Assembly: GCA_021828405.1 (NCBI GenBank)
Contig: JAKARZ010000036.1
Coordinates: 1 to 18,148 of the forward strand
Source: Bacillota bacterium
GTDB lineage: Bacteria > Bacillota_E > Sulfobacillia > Sulfobacillales > JAIMBI01
Length of the DNA stretch: 18,148 nucleotides
Direction: 5' to 3'
Shown here: positions 6,568 to 14,644 of the stretch, in pieces
Layout of the letters: every line of letters starts with the position of its first letter
How positions within the stretch are numbered: the first letter of the stretch is position 1
Notes under the pieces: generated by a model
What the model saw: the letters and a program-made list of their open reading frames with translations, nothing else
What the model was told of the DNA's origin: nothing
Database searches by the model: none
Made by a program: the position numbers and the translations under genes

Positions 6568-7222
6568 ACCCTTCTTTGTTCACATGCCCCACGAGAAACA
6601 CGGGCACCTCCTGCGACTTGGCGTAGCGAAGCAGACGGGACGCCACCTGGCGCACCTGGCTCACGCTCCCCGGAGCACTTTCCGCCTCGGGGTCGTAGAC
6701 CGTCTGGAGGGAATCCACCACCACCAGTCGCCATCGCGACGCCTCGAGGGCGCTCTCGAGCATATCGAGGCGGCCATCCGCCAGCAGGTGCACCCCTGCG
6801 GGCGCATCCGGCACGATCCGCTCCATGCGGAGTCGCGTCTGTGCCAGCGATTCTTCCGCACTGACGTACAGCACGGGCCCCTCCCGGGCGACGTGCGCTG
6901 CCAGCTGAAGCATGAGCGTCGACTTCCCAATCCCGGGGTCGCCGCCAAGCAGCATGAGCGCACCGGGCACCACTCCGCCGCCCAGCACCCGGTCCACTTC
7001 TGGCACGCCGGTTCCGGTGCGAATGACCGACTCCGACCGCACGTCCGCTAGGCGCACCGGCTTGGTGGCCCGGCTTGCCGGCCCCGGCCGGCTCCTGGCT
7101 TCCGCCACTTCCTCCACCATGGTGTTGTAGCCCCCGCAGCCGGGGCAGCGCCCCAGCCACCGGGGGCTCATGGTGCCACACTCCTGACATGCGTAGCGGC
7201 TTCGCTGTGGTACCACTCTCAC
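6533..7222 (-). CDS. radA: RadA/Sms DNA repair protein, N-terminal part (upstream of insertion)
   Basis: RadA is a RecA-like ATPase that drives branch migration during recombination repair. This part carries the N-terminal zinc finger (YACQECG and GRCPGCGG; Cys12, 15, 26, 29), Walker A GGDPGIGKST at about 93-102, LYVSAEES and the Walker B-like LVVVDSLQTVYDP, and reaches the conserved GHVNKEGS at about residue 219. Homology stops there (6568); eleven foreign codons follow and then TAG at 6533, so unspliced mRNA would give a 229-residue ATPase core without KNRFG and Lon-like domains. The GTG start at 7222 has a GGAGGAGGGGG tract directly upstream; a second GTG at 7216 is possible. It is the last gene of the ctsR operon, with a long perfect hairpin between clpC and this gene. 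Confidence 0.92.
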   Translation of the reverse strand: MRVVPQRSRYACQECGTMSPRWLGRCPGCGGYNTMVEEVAEARSRPGPASRATKPVRLADVRSESVIRTGTGVPEVDRVLGGGVVPGALMLLGGDPGIGKSTLMLQLAAHVAREGPVLYVSAEESLAQTRLRMERIVPDAPAGVHLLADGRLDMLESALEASRWRLVVVDSLQTVYDPEAESAPGSVSQVRQVASRLLRYAKSQEVPVFLVGHVNKEGSGRPRAVGNAA

Positions 7223-7268
7223 CCCCCTCCTCCAGGCTTCGCCGCGGCGCGCCCGGCTCCTGCCAGTC

Positions 7269-7309
7269 CCACCAAAGAAGCTCGGGGATGCCCCGAGCTT
7301 CTTTGGTGG
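7269..7309. repeat. 19-bp perfect inverted repeat between clpC and radA
   Basis: CCACCAAAGAAGCTCGGGG and its exact reverse complement are separated by three bases (ATG). It starts 17 bases after the clpC stop and ends about 47 bases before the radA start. In RNA it would form a very stable hairpin that could end most clpC transcripts or stabilise their 3' end. On the minus strand no T-tract follows (GACTGGCAGG), so it is not a textbook intrinsic terminator. Confidence 0.75.
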
Positions 7310-7325
7310 AAACTAGCCGGCGGGA

Positions 7326-9782
7326 TCAGGGAGCGGCGGGCGTCGGCGCGGGCGCGGAAACATCGGCCGCATGGAACACGATGTGCCTGTCCTCGGCGTC
7401 GACGAGAATCCGGCCCTTGTCTTGGAAGTGGCCCGCCAAGAGCTCGTTGGCGAGGCCGTTCTCCACCAGCCGCTGAATCGCGCGCCGCAGCGGGCGCGCC
7501 CCGTACGTCGGGTCGTTGCCCTCGTGGGCGATGACGCGCTTGGCCGCCTCGGTCACCACCAGCTCGTACCCCTGCTCCGCGACGCGGTCCACCACTTCCT
7601 GGAGCATCAGCGAGACAATTTCCGTCAGGTGGTTCTCCGCTAGGCTGTGGAACACGATGATGTCGTCCACCCGGTTCAGAAACTCCGGGCGGAACGTCTG
7701 CTTCACGTCTTCCAACAGCCGATCCTTCATGTCTTCGTACTTCCGCTGGTCGCTGTCGCGCAGGAACCCGACGGCCCCGGTTTTCTTGATCATCTCGGCG
7801 CCCACGTTGGAGGTCATGATGATCACCGTGTTGCGAAAGTCGACGGTGCGTCCCTTGGCTTCCGTCAGGCGCCCTTCCTCCAGCACCTGCAGCAGAATAT
7901 TGAACACTTCCGGGTGCGCCTTCTCCACCTCGTCCAGCAGCACCACGCAGTACGGGTGCCGCCGCACGGCCTCGGTCAGCTGCCCGCCCTCCTCGTATCC
8001 CACGTAGCCGGGGGGCGCCCCCATCAGCCGCGACACCGCGTGGCGCTCCATGTACTCGGACATGTCGATGGTCACCATCGCGTCCTCGTCCCCAAACAGG
8101 GCGGCGGCCAACGCTTTGGCAAGCTCGGACTTGCCAACCCCGGTGGGGCCGAGGAACAGGAACGACCCGATGGGCCGCCGGGGGTTTTTGAGGCCCGCGC
8201 GAGCGCGGCGAATCGCCTGGGCCACCGCGACCACAGCTTCATCCTGGCCCACCACGCGCCCGTGCAGCTCTTCCTCCAAGTGCAGGAGGCGCTCCGACTC
8301 TTCGGCCGCCAGGCGCTCCACGGGGATGCCCGTCCAACTCGACACGATGTGGGCGATATCCTCCGCCTCCACCAGGGTGGCCTCTTTCCCCTGCTGGGTG
8401 TGCCACGCCTTCGTCTCGTGGCTCAGTTGGTTGCGAAGTTGCTGCTCCTCATCCCGCATCTGAGCGGCCTTCTCGAACTCCTGGGCCTGCACCGCCGCCT
8501 CCTTTTCCTTGCGGAGTTCGTCCAAGCGCTCCTCCAGCCGCTTCAGGTCGGGCGGGGCCACGTAGCTCTTCAAGCGCACCCGCGAGGCCGCCTCGTCGAT
8601 GAGGTCAATGGCCTTGTCGGGCAGAAACCGGTCCGGGACATACCGGTCGGATAGGGTGACCGCCGCCTGGAGGGCCGCGGGCGTGATCTGCACCCGGTGA
8701 TGCGCCTCGTACCGGTCGCGCAGCCCATCCAGGATGGCCAGCGCCTCCGCCGCCGACGGCTCCTCCACCGTGATGGGCTGGAAGCGCCGCTCGAGCGCGG
8801 CATCCCGCTCCACATACTTCCGATATTCATCCAGGGTGGTGGCGCCCACCGCCTGCAGTTCGCCCCGTGCAAGCGCGGGCTTGAGAATGTTGGCGGCGTC
8901 GATGGCGCCCTCGGCGGCTCCCGCCCCCACAATCGTGTGCATCTCATCGATGAACAGGACGATGTTCTTGGCTTCGCGAATTTCGTTCATGGCCCGCTTC
9001 AGGCGATCCTCGAACTCCCCGCGATACTTGGATCCGGCCAGCATGGCGCCGAGGTCCAGCGCCACCACCCGACGGTCCTTCAGCACCTCGGGCACCTTGC
9101 CCTCCACGATGCGCTGGGCCAAACCCTCGACGACAGCGGTCTTGCCCACACCCGGCTCGCCAATGAGCACCGGGTTGTTCTTGGTCCGGCGCGCCAATAT
9201 CTGAATCACGCGCTCAATCTCCTGGCCCCGGCCAATCACCGGGTCCAATTTCGCGTCGCGCGCCATCTGCGTCAAATCACGTCCGTACGTGTCCAGGGTC
9301 GGGGTGCTGGCGGGCGCTGCCTCTCCGGCCACTCCCGCGGGATTGGCTCCCGACAGGTGCACCAACTGATGGCGCACTTTGTTGAGGTCGGCGCCGGCGG
9401 CCAGCAGCACTTGCGCGGCCACGCCCTCGCCCTCCCGGATCAGGCCCAGGAGCAGATGCTCGGGACCGATGTAGTTGTGGCCCAGGGCCTCGGCTTCCTC
9501 CCGGCCTAGCTCCAGCACGACTTTCTTGGCCCGGGGGGTGAACGCCACTTCTTCGTTCGGCCCAATCGCGGGACCGCGCCCGGTCGCCTTCAGCACTTCC
9601 CCGCGCACCGTCTCCAGATCCAGTCCCAGCGACTGCAGCAGCTTGGCCGGCAGCGCATTGGCTTCGCGAATCAACCCCAGCAGCAGGTGCTCGGTCCCCA
9701 CGAAATTGTGTCCCATCCGGCGCGCTTCTTCCTGCGCGTAAATCACCACCCGGCGCGCCTTTTCGGTAAACTGCCCAAACAT
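7326..9782 (-). CDS. clpC: ATP-dependent Clp protease ATP-binding subunit ClpC
   Basis: ClpC is the Hsp100 unfoldase that feeds substrates, including phospho-arginine-tagged proteins, to ClpP in Gram-positive bacteria. The 818-residue protein has two Clp N-terminal repeats (about 1-145, with [11 protein letters not shown] and [11 protein letters not shown]), a first AAA+ domain with Walker A GEPGVGKT (208-215) and Walker [11 protein letters not shown], a UVR/linker coiled region (about 415-455, [15 protein letters not shown]) typical of ClpC and the McsA/McsB contact, a second AAA+ domain with GPTGVGKS (545-552) and [13 protein letters not shown], and the ClpB D2-like end. The ATG at 9782 has AAAGGAGG ten bases upstream. 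It lies 38 bases after mcsB and is co-transcribed with the CtsR-controlled operon. Length and motifs are complete. Confidence 0.97.
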   Translation of the reverse strand: MFGQFTEKARRVVIYAQEEARRMGHNFVGTEHLLLGLIREANALPAKLLQSLGLDLETVRGEVLKATGRGPAIGPNEEVAFTPRAKKVVLELGREEAEALGHNYIGPEHLLLGLIREGEGVAAQVLLAAGADLNKVRHQLVHLSGANPAGVAGEAAPASTPTLDTYGRDLTQMARDAKLDPVIGRGQEIERVIQILARRTKNNPVLIGEPGVGKTAVVEGLAQRIVEGKVPEVLKDRRVVALDLGAMLAGSKYRGEFEDRLKRAMNEIREAKNIVLFIDEMHTIVGAGAAEGAIDAANILKPALARGELQAVGATTLDEYRKYVERDAALERRFQPITVEEPSAAEALAILDGLRDRYEAHHRVQITPAALQAAVTLSDRYVPDRFLPDKAIDLIDEAASRVRLKSYVAPPDLKRLEERLDELRKEKEAAVQAQEFEKAAQMRDEEQQLRNQLSHETKAWHTQQGKEATLVEAEDIAHIVSSWTGIPVERLAAEESERLLHLEEELHGRVVGQDEAVVAVAQAIRRARAGLKNPRRPIGSFLFLGPTGVGKSELAKALAAALFGDEDAMVTIDMSEYMERHAVSRLMGAPPGYVGYEEGGQLTEAVRRHPYCVVLLDEVEKAHPEVFNILLQVLEEGRLTEAKGRTVDFRNTVIIMTSNVGAEMIKKTGAVGFLRDSDQRKYEDMKDRLLEDVKQTFRPEFLNRVDDIIVFHSLAENHLTEIVSLMLQEVVDRVAEQGYELVVTEAAKRVIAHEGNDPTYGARPLRRAIQRLVENGLANELLAGHFQDKGRILVDAEDRHIVFHAADVSAPAPTPAAP

Positions 9783-9820
9783 CTTCGCTTCCTCCTTTTT
9801 TCCTCTGCGGTCCTCCCTCG

Positions 9821-10870
9821 TCAGGCGGCCCCCAGCCGGCTGGTGAGGTGCTCCTGAATCAAGTCCGCGCGAATGCGGTCGCGCTCACCCGCGTCCAGCT
9901 CACGGCCGGCCTGGCGCTGCAGGAGGCCCGGGCGGGTGAGGCTCACCAGTTCGCTGAACGTCGCCCCCCGAAACGCGGGCAGGAGTCCCAGCGACACGCC
10001 CAACTGCACGTCGGACAACAGGTGCAGTGCTTCCTCCGACGTCAGGACGCGGGCATGGCCCAGCACCCCGAACGCCCGGCCCACACGGTCAGCCAGCGCG
10101 ATGGGGGCCGCTTTTTCAAGTTGCTGCCGGGCATGCCGCTCGCGGCCCACCACCTGTTCGGCCACAACCGTCAGCGCGTGCACCATTTCTTCTTCGGATC
10201 GACCCAGCGACACCTGGTTGGAAATTTGAAAGATGCTGCCCCGGCCCTCGCTGCCCTCGCCGTACAGGCCGCGCACCACCACGCCGGTCTGCGCAAGCGT
10301 GTTGAATAGGCCCCCGGCCTCCCGCGTCAGCACCAGGGCCGGCAGGTGGACCATCACCGAGGCTCTTAAGCCGGTGCCCACGTTGGTCGGGTATGCCGTC
10401 AGATAGCCGTGGTCCGCGTCAAACGCAAAGTCGAGCTGCTCTTCCAAGGCATCGTCCAAGCGATCCGCCACGCTCCAGGCCTCCGACAGCCCAAGCCCCG
10501 GCAGCAGCACCTGAATGCGCAGATGGTCTTCCTCCCCCACCATGACACTGACCGTTTCACGCCTATCGGTGACCACCGCCTCGAAGCGAATCGGGTCCGC
10601 CACCAACAGCGGACTGGCCAGATGCTTTTCCACCAAGATCTGGCGGTCGAGGGGGGACAGCGTCTCCAGCCGCACCGGCTTCAGCTGCCAGTCGGCCGAC
10701 AGGCGGCCCACCGCCTCCAGCACCCGGTCGGTCATCGCCCGTCCGCGCTGTGCGTCCAGGTGTACGGGAAACGGGACTCCCTGCAAGTTGCGGGCAAGGC
10801 GCACCCGGCTCGCCATCACGACATCGCCGTCCGGCCCGGTCGCCTGCATCCAGGCTGTTTCCGCCGCCAT
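9821..10870 (-). CDS. mcsB: Protein arginine kinase McsB
   Basis: McsB phosphorylates arginine residues on proteins, marking them for ClpC-ClpP, and inactivates CtsR under stress; it needs McsA as activator. The 349-residue protein resembles phosphagen kinases: DVVMASRVRLARNLQGV, VEKHLASPLL, SVMVGEEDHLRIQ (catalytic Glu), GYLTAYPTNVGTGLRASVM, GLYGEGSEGRGSIFQISNQ (second Glu) and a C-terminal phospho-arginine pocket RDxxR (ERDRIRA). The normally invariant Cys of the CPTNVGTG loop is Tyr (TAC), discussed as a finding. I chose ATG 10870, which has AGGAGG seven bases upstream; GTG 10876 overlaps the mcsA stop (GTGA) and is the alternative. It is closely packed with mcsA on one side and clpC on the other. 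Confidence 0.95.
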   Translation of the reverse strand: MAAETAWMQATGPDGDVVMASRVRLARNLQGVPFPVHLDAQRGRAMTDRVLEAVGRLSADWQLKPVRLETLSPLDRQILVEKHLASPLLVADPIRFEAVVTDRRETVSVMVGEEDHLRIQVLLPGLGLSEAWSVADRLDDALEEQLDFAFDADHGYLTAYPTNVGTGLRASVMVHLPALVLTREAGGLFNTLAQTGVVVRGLYGEGSEGRGSIFQISNQVSLGRSEEEMVHALTVVAEQVVGRERHARQQLEKAAPIALADRVGRAFGVLGHARVLTSEEALHLLSDVQLGVSLGLLPAFRGATFSELVSLTRPGLLQRQAGRELDAGERDRIRADLIQEHLTSRLGAA

Positions 10871-10872
10871 CG

Positions 10873-11379
10873 TCACGCCTCCTCCGTCTCTTGCTGCGCG
10901 CGAATCTGGTCTCGGAGCTCGGCGGCGCGCTCAAACTCTTCCTGGGCCACGGCGTCGCGGAGCTGACTGCGCAGCAGCGACAGCGTCTGCTGCCGGCGGA
11001 CCTCCTGCCCCGTGCGTGACGGAATCTTGCCGCGGTGCTCGTTGGATCCGTGGATACGGCGTACCACCGGATCCACCCAGCGGCCAAACACCTCGTAGCA
11101 GTGAGGGCAGCCCATCTGGCCCGTGTGCTGAATCTGCGCGCCGGTCCATCCGCACTCGGGGCAGGAGGGCCCGCCCGGAAGCGCTTCGCCCGCCCCCTCG
11201 GGGGACTCCAGCGGCACCAGCCCCCCCAAGATGTGCGCCAGCGACAGCACCGGCAGCAGCGCGCCCTCCTGGCGTGCGCAAGGCTCACACAGGTGGTGCT
11301 CGCGCCGCTCGCCGTCCTTCACCTCAGTCACCTGGAGCGCCGCGGGCCGCTTCCCGCACCGTTCACACATCACGCTCAC
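10873..11379 (-). CDS. mcsA: McsA, zinc-binding activator of McsB
   Basis: McsA binds and activates the arginine kinase McsB and modulates CtsR. The 168-residue protein has two pairs of zinc-type cysteine knuckles: CERCGK with CEPCARQ near the N-terminus, and CPECGW with CPHCYEVF around 75-95. A C-terminal UVR motif follows (REAVAQ-type helix: RDAVAQEEFERAAELRDQI), matching the linker of ClpC. The GTG start at 11379 has GGAGG seven bases upstream and overlaps the ctsR stop as GTGA, so translation of the two is coupled. The end lies two bases from the chosen mcsB ATG. All eight cysteines expected of the family are present. Confidence 0.95.
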   Translation of the reverse strand: MSVMCERCGKRPAALQVTEVKDGERREHHLCEPCARQEGALLPVLSLAHILGGLVPLESPEGAGEALPGGPSCPECGWTGAQIQHTGQMGCPHCYEVFGRWVDPVVRRIHGSNEHRGKIPSRTGQEVRRQQTLSLLRSQLRDAVAQEEFERAAELRDQIRAQQETEEA

Positions 11380-11858
11380 GACTCCGCCTCCTCTACGTCG
11401 GCCGCCTCGTCCGCCATCAGCGCCAGGATCATGGCACCCAAAAGGCGCCCCCGCACTCGGTCCCGCTCCGCCACCGGGAGGTCCAGCACGTCCCGGTCCA
11501 GCGCCGCCAGGATGATACGCGCCTCACGGGCGGTCATCCAGCGCTGGGCCGCCAAGCCCCGCACCACGTCGGCAGCGTACCGCTGGTCGATGCCCGGCCC
11601 CGCCGCCAGCAACCGGAGCACGCTCTCCGCCCCCACGCGAATGCGCGAGATGCGGATGCCCCCGCCGCCGCCGCGGCGTGCTTCCACCAGGAAGCCGCGC
11701 GCCGGCGTGAACCGGGTCACCAGCACATACGTCACTTGCGAGGGCACGCACCCGAATCGCTCCGCCACTTCGGCGCGCTGGATCTCAAGCGCGACCACCC
11801 CCGGGCGCGCCAGTTGCTGCAACAGGTATCCTTCGATGGCGTCGCTCAAGGTAGCCAT
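11376..11858 (-). CDS. ctsR: Class III stress gene repressor CtsR
   Basis: CtsR is the dimeric repressor of clp and ctsR operons in Bacillota and acts as a thermosensor; it is removed through McsB/ClpCP. The 160-residue protein begins MATLSDAIEGYLLQQL, with a helix-turn-helix over about 20-60 (LEIQRAEVAERFGCVPSQVTYV) and the wing RRGGGGGIRIS with the glycine-rich tip typical of CtsR, then the helical C-terminal dimer domain (RLLGAMILALM). I chose ATG 11858, which follows a GGAGGGGGG tract; an upstream ATG at 11885 would add a non-homologous MLERKEGGS. It is the first gene of the operon, directly behind a promoter and CtsR-type operator, implying autoregulation. The stop overlaps the mcsA GTG. 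Confidence 0.95.
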   Translation of the reverse strand: MATLSDAIEGYLLQQLARPGVVALEIQRAEVAERFGCVPSQVTYVLVTRFTPARGFLVEARRGGGGGIRISRIRVGAESVLRLLAAGPGIDQRYAADVVRGLAAQRWMTAREARIILAALDRDVLDLPVAERDRVRGRLLGAMILALMADEAADVEEAES

Positions 11859-11892
11859 GCTGCCCCCCTCCTTCCTCTCGAGCAATCGATGG

Positions 11893-11915
11893 TTTGACTT
11901 TGTCTTTTCTTGACC
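11893..11915 (-). promoter_or_regulatory. CtsR operator in front of ctsR
   Basis: Read on the minus strand, heptads GGTCAAG (11915-11909) and AGACAAA (11905-11899) are separated by AAA, matching the known heptad-NAN-heptad CtsR site with one mismatch each. A perfect heptad AGTCAAA (11899-11893) overlaps the second. The site covers the expected transcription start of the ctsR promoter. Confidence 0.8.
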
Positions 11916-11918
11916 TTA

Positions 11919-11946
11919 ATTCTACGGCCCATCCACAGGGTGTCAA
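11919..11946 (-). promoter_or_regulatory. Sigma-A type promoter of the ctsR operon
   Basis: TTGACA (11946-11941), a 16-base spacer and TAGAAT (11924-11919) lie on the minus strand, with a predicted start near 11912 inside the CtsR operator and a leader of about 55 bases before the ctsR ATG. Confidence 0.8.
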
Positions 11947-12198
11947 GGGGATTCGCGGGACGCCAGGAAGTTTTTTTGCTGCCGGCGCGGCGGCCCGCAT
12001 GCTGGACCCTGCGCGAAACTTCGAGAAGCGGTCGGATCGGACTCGGGCTCCTGGTCTTCCGCCACACCGAACCTCCGCCCGCCGAATTGTGCCGGATGGA
12101 TGGGATCGCCGGCAGGACCCGCGCGACGGTGTATAACGTTACGGCAGAGTCGTGCCGCCGCTGTCGCGGCGGCGAGCAATGAGAGAGGAGGCGTCGCG
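11947..12198 (+). other. Divergent intergenic region upstream of thpR, with leader hairpin
   Basis: Between the ctsR promoter and thpR I see no gene. A possible -10 (TATAAC, 12132-12137) has no good -35. A perfect 8-bp hairpin (GCCGCCGC, 4-nt loop, GCGGCGGC, 12154-12173) would sit in the thpR leader 25 bases before the start. A T7 run at 11971-11977 has no convincing stem in front of it. Confidence 0.35.
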
Positions 12199-12744
12199 GT
12201 GGCACGCGTGTTCCTGGCCTTTCCCGCAAACGCGATGGTGGAGGCCAATGCGGCGCGACTGGCGGCCGCCCTGGCTGATGCCGAGTTTGAGGGACGGCCG
12301 GTGCCGGTGCACCAATTGCATATGACCCTGCTGTTCCTGGGCGACGGGGTGCACTTGAACCAGGATTTCCTGGACTTTGTGGACCGGGCGGTCACGGCGG
12401 CCACCGCCACGTTCCCGTGGCCGGCGCTCCGGCTCACCCGCTGGGTGGGGCTCCCCGACAAGTGGACGCCGTCGGCGGTCGGGATTGGCCCCGGTCGCCC
12501 CGCAGCCCCTCTGCACACCTTGTACGAACGCCTGGCGTTTCAGCTCCACGACCTGGGTCTCTTTGCCCCGAGGCTGGTTCCCCATCTCACCCTCATGCGG
12601 CCCCGGCAGACCGGCCACTGGAATCGGCTCCCGCCCATAGCCGTTACGTTTCCCCTAAATCGCCTGGTGCTGTACGAGAGTCATTTGTCGCGCCGGGGTG
12701 CGCTGCACACGCCGCTGCACATGTGGAGTGCGCTGCGCCCGTGA
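12199..12744 (+). CDS. thpR: RNA 2',3'-cyclic phosphodiesterase (2'-5' RNA ligase family)
   Basis: Members of this 2H phosphoesterase family hydrolyse 2',3'-cyclic phosphate ends of RNA and can join 2'-5' bonds in vitro; the natural role is unclear. The 181-residue protein has both signature HxT motifs: HMTLLFLG (His41, Thr43) and HLTLMR (His129, Thr131), with the expected spacing, and N-terminal MARVFLAFP and C-terminal LVLYESHLS typical of the family. The GTG start at 12199 has AGAGGAGG eight to nine bases upstream; an in-frame upstream ATG at 12100 would include the leader hairpin and non-homologous residues, so I reject it. It is divergent from ctsR and stands alone. Confidence 0.92.
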   Translation: MARVFLAFPANAMVEANAARLAAALADAEFEGRPVPVHQLHMTLLFLGDGVHLNQDFLDFVDRAVTAATATFPWPALRLTRWVGLPDKWTPSAVGIGPGRPAAPLHTLYERLAFQLHDLGLFAPRLVPHLTLMRPRQTGHWNRLPPIAVTFPLNRLVLYESHLSRRGALHTPLHMWSALRP

Positions 12745-13140
12745 CCGCCCCCGCATCATCGGCGGAGGCTGGGCGCGCTGGCTGGCCTGGCCCCTTTCGC
12801 CCTCGCGCCCGCGAAAGAAGGGCGTGGCCGACGCCATGAAATCCGAGGCGCCCGCCGGCTGGACATCGACCTCAGGGCGTGGGTCGCACCCCGCCAGCCC
12901 ATCGCTGTTGGTGGGCGGCGGCAAGGACACCGAACCCGAGTCCAGGTACGACTCCGCCGAGACAGCGGTCTCGCCAAACGCGCAGCGGCACGTCATGGGG
13001 TGCTCTGATGCACCGACGCCGTGGTGCGAAGCTCGGCGCCCGGGAATCTCCTGCGCTCCGGCCGCGCCGCAGGCAGGGGCGGCCGCTCAGGTTGGAGGGC
13101 CGGATGCGGGCCAAAACGAAAACGCAGCGGCCAGCCTCCG
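12745..13140. other. 396-bp gap without recognisable gene; contains a hairpin
   Basis: Open frames exist on both strands, but none has a ribosome-binding site or recognisable family. At 12790-12823 GCCC-CTTTCGC pairs with GCGAAAG-aa-GGGC (11 pairs, two-base bulge, 10-nt loop), a candidate terminator 46 bases after thpR though without a T-tract. Near 13110-13130 the minus strand reads GTTTTCGTTTTG just beyond the lipoprotein stop. Confidence 0.35.
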
Positions 13141-13677
13141 TCAGCTCACCAGTGATTGGGCGACTCGCAGAAGTGCCGCGCGACTGAGGTTTTGGGACAG
13201 CACGGTGAAGCTCACGCCATGGGCCCGGACCCACAGGGCCAAGGGAGGCACCGGCGTCTTTCCCGCCAGTGCTCGGATCTCAGCGGGATGGCCACCCACC
13301 GTCACATGGGTAAGACCGCCGCCCGAGGGAGATTCGTTCAACGCCGACTCGCTGATTTCCAGCGACGGCCCACCGGCCCCGCTGGGCGCATACGTCAGCA
13401 CCAGTGCGTGGGTCACGAGCGGGCTCGTCTTCGTTCCTATGACGGTGGCCGACGGCTCTTTGGACAGCCCGCTGGGCAAATACGCGGGCACAGCGACCGC
13501 GAACGCGACGTCGTGCACGAAGGGGGCCACCGTCGGCGGCAGGGCACGCTCCGCAGCGGGCGGGGTTTGGACCGACACGGCCGGGGCGCTGGACCCGGGG
13601 CTGAACGCGCATCCCGCCGCGAGCGCGGCCACGAGCGCCGGGGCCAGGACCCACGCCTCGCGGCGCGCGGTGGTCAT
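13141..13677 (-). CDS. Secreted lipoprotein, DUF4367-like
   Basis: A 178-residue lipoprotein with signal MTTARREAWVLAPALVAALAAGC (lipobox LAAGC, Cys23). The mature part has FAVAVPAYLPSGL, LVLTYAPSGAGGPSLEISES, HVTVGGHPAEIRAL and a terminal LWVRAHGVSFTVLSQNLSRA followed by LLRVAQSLVS. 'P.yLP.Gl ... V.v.G..a ... W...G..y.l.s..ls...ll.iA.Sl' is the layout of DUF4367 domains, often found in cell-surface or anti-sigma-related proteins; a precise role is not known. ATG 13677 follows GAGGAGG by ten bases. A good extended -10 lies about 220 bases upstream, suggesting a long leader. The gene stands alone, opposite in direction to its neighbours. The domain label is moderately sure; lipidation and export are well supported. 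Confidence 0.75.
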   Translation of the reverse strand: MTTARREAWVLAPALVAALAAGCAFSPGSSAPAVSVQTPPAAERALPPTVAPFVHDVAFAVAVPAYLPSGLSKEPSATVIGTKTSPLVTHALVLTYAPSGAGGPSLEISESALNESPSGGGLTHVTVGGHPAEIRALAGKTPVPPLALWVRAHGVSFTVLSQNLSRAALLRVAQSLVS

Positions 13678-13893
13678 CGGTCATGAACCTCCTCAAAACA
13701 CACGCATTGGCGTCTTGCTTGAGGCCGGTGGCCCCCGCCAGCATCGGGCCGCCCAACCCGAGGGTCCTCGGCCTCCACCGCACGAAGTGGATTCCGGTGC
13801 ATGCGTCCAACAAGTCGGGGGCTTCAAACCAGGCAAGCCGCTTAGGCAGCGCGTTTGGCCATTGGCGGCGCGTGGGCTCGGCCACTGCGCCGT

Positions 13894-13902
13894 ATTATAG
13901 CA
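13894..13902 (-). promoter_or_regulatory. Extended -10 promoter for the DUF4367-like lipoprotein gene
   Basis: Minus-strand TGCTATAAT is a perfect extended -10 (TG-N-TATAAT). No good -35 is seen, as is often true for extended -10 promoters. It would leave a leader of about 210 bases in which I see no gene or clear riboswitch. Confidence 0.6.
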
Positions 13903-13964
13903 CTGGAACCTCACACGCGCCGTCAGGCCGGCGGACACGCGGCGGAACCCCAGGAGGTGAACGG

Positions 13965-14438
13965 ATGGCTTTCGGCCGAAAGAGCCGCGACCGCTCGATC
14001 TGGCTTCCCTTGGGCGTCGCCATGGCGGCGATGCTGCTGCTGGTGAACGGTGGCGTCCGCCTTCGCTGGCCCTGGGTGGCGTCAGCCGCCACCCCCAGGC
14101 TCGCGGAGGTAAGCGGCCTCCCGACCTACGTGGGACCGGCAAAGTCAACCGCGGCCATCACGGTGTTTGTGGTGCCGCAGGAAGGCGCCGGCAGTGCCCG
14201 CCTGGGAAGCTTCACACCCGCGCGGCGATCCGACGCTGTGCTGCTGGCCTGCGTCGGCGGAAGCCACGTCAACATTCGGATGGGCCAAATCATGTATCTC
14301 GTCCAGTGCCAGGGCATTCTCTACGAAAATGCCTTGCCCCAAGCCACGCACCCCCTCACCCTGACGGTTCAGGCGGGACCCAAGCAGCATTGGCTGGTGG
14401 CGGCCTACGGGGCCCACACGACGGCTGCGCTGCCGTGA
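13965..14438 (+). CDS. Small exported protein of unknown function
   Basis: A 157-residue protein starting at ATG 13965, with a strong AGGAGGTGA four to five bases upstream. The N-terminus MAFGRKSRDRSIWLPLGVAM followed by AAMLLLVNGG is a positively charged start with one hydrophobic segment (about 12-29), ending near VASAATP, a possible signal-peptidase site. The mature part (ITVFVVPQEGAGSARLGSFT, DAVLLACVGGSHVNIRMGQI, MYLVQCQGILYENALP, LTLTVQAGPKQHWLVAAYG) is rich in beta-strand pattern with two cysteines that could form a disulfide. I recognise no family. It may be a small beta-sandwich secreted or membrane-tethered domain. The neighbours are also surface proteins. Confidence 0.75.
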   Translation: MAFGRKSRDRSIWLPLGVAMAAMLLLVNGGVRLRWPWVASAATPRLAEVSGLPTYVGPAKSTAAITVFVVPQEGAGSARLGSFTPARRSDAVLLACVGGSHVNIRMGQIMYLVQCQGILYENALPQATHPLTLTVQAGPKQHWLVAAYGAHTTAALP

Positions 14439-14644
14439 CCATGTCCGCCTGACGCAGACTCGCGCGTTTCCCTGGCGCGGACGCGGCGATCGAGGCGGTC
14501 CTTGAATGCGGCGCAGCACCATGGCCACCGCGCGCTGTGGGATGCCGAGGCCGCCCAGGCTAGAAGCGTGCCGCGGGTTCGCGGTCCAGCGCGCGCCCGC
14601 CCGGTGGCGCCATTGCCCAAGCCGAGCCCCAGGAGACTGACACC
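14439..14644. other. 206-bp gap without recognisable gene
   Basis: Overlapping frames on both strands show no family and no ribosome-binding site apart from that of the short ORF beginning at 14645. GTCCGC/GCGGAC and CGCGC/GCGCG pairings just after the upstream stop could form a weak terminator. Confidence 0.25.

Noticed and set aside
7647..9509. Long plus-strand frames opposite clpC
   Set aside because: Histidine- and arginine-rich shadow translations of a gene with complete ClpC homology on the minus strand.
11967..11980. T7 run upstream of thpR as a terminator
   Set aside because: No stable stem precedes it and no plus-strand gene ends there.
12698..13900. 400-codon plus-strand frame from the end of thpR over the DUF4367-like gene
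   Set aside because: No start signal or recognisable motif, and most of it is antisense to a lipoprotein gene with clear export signal.
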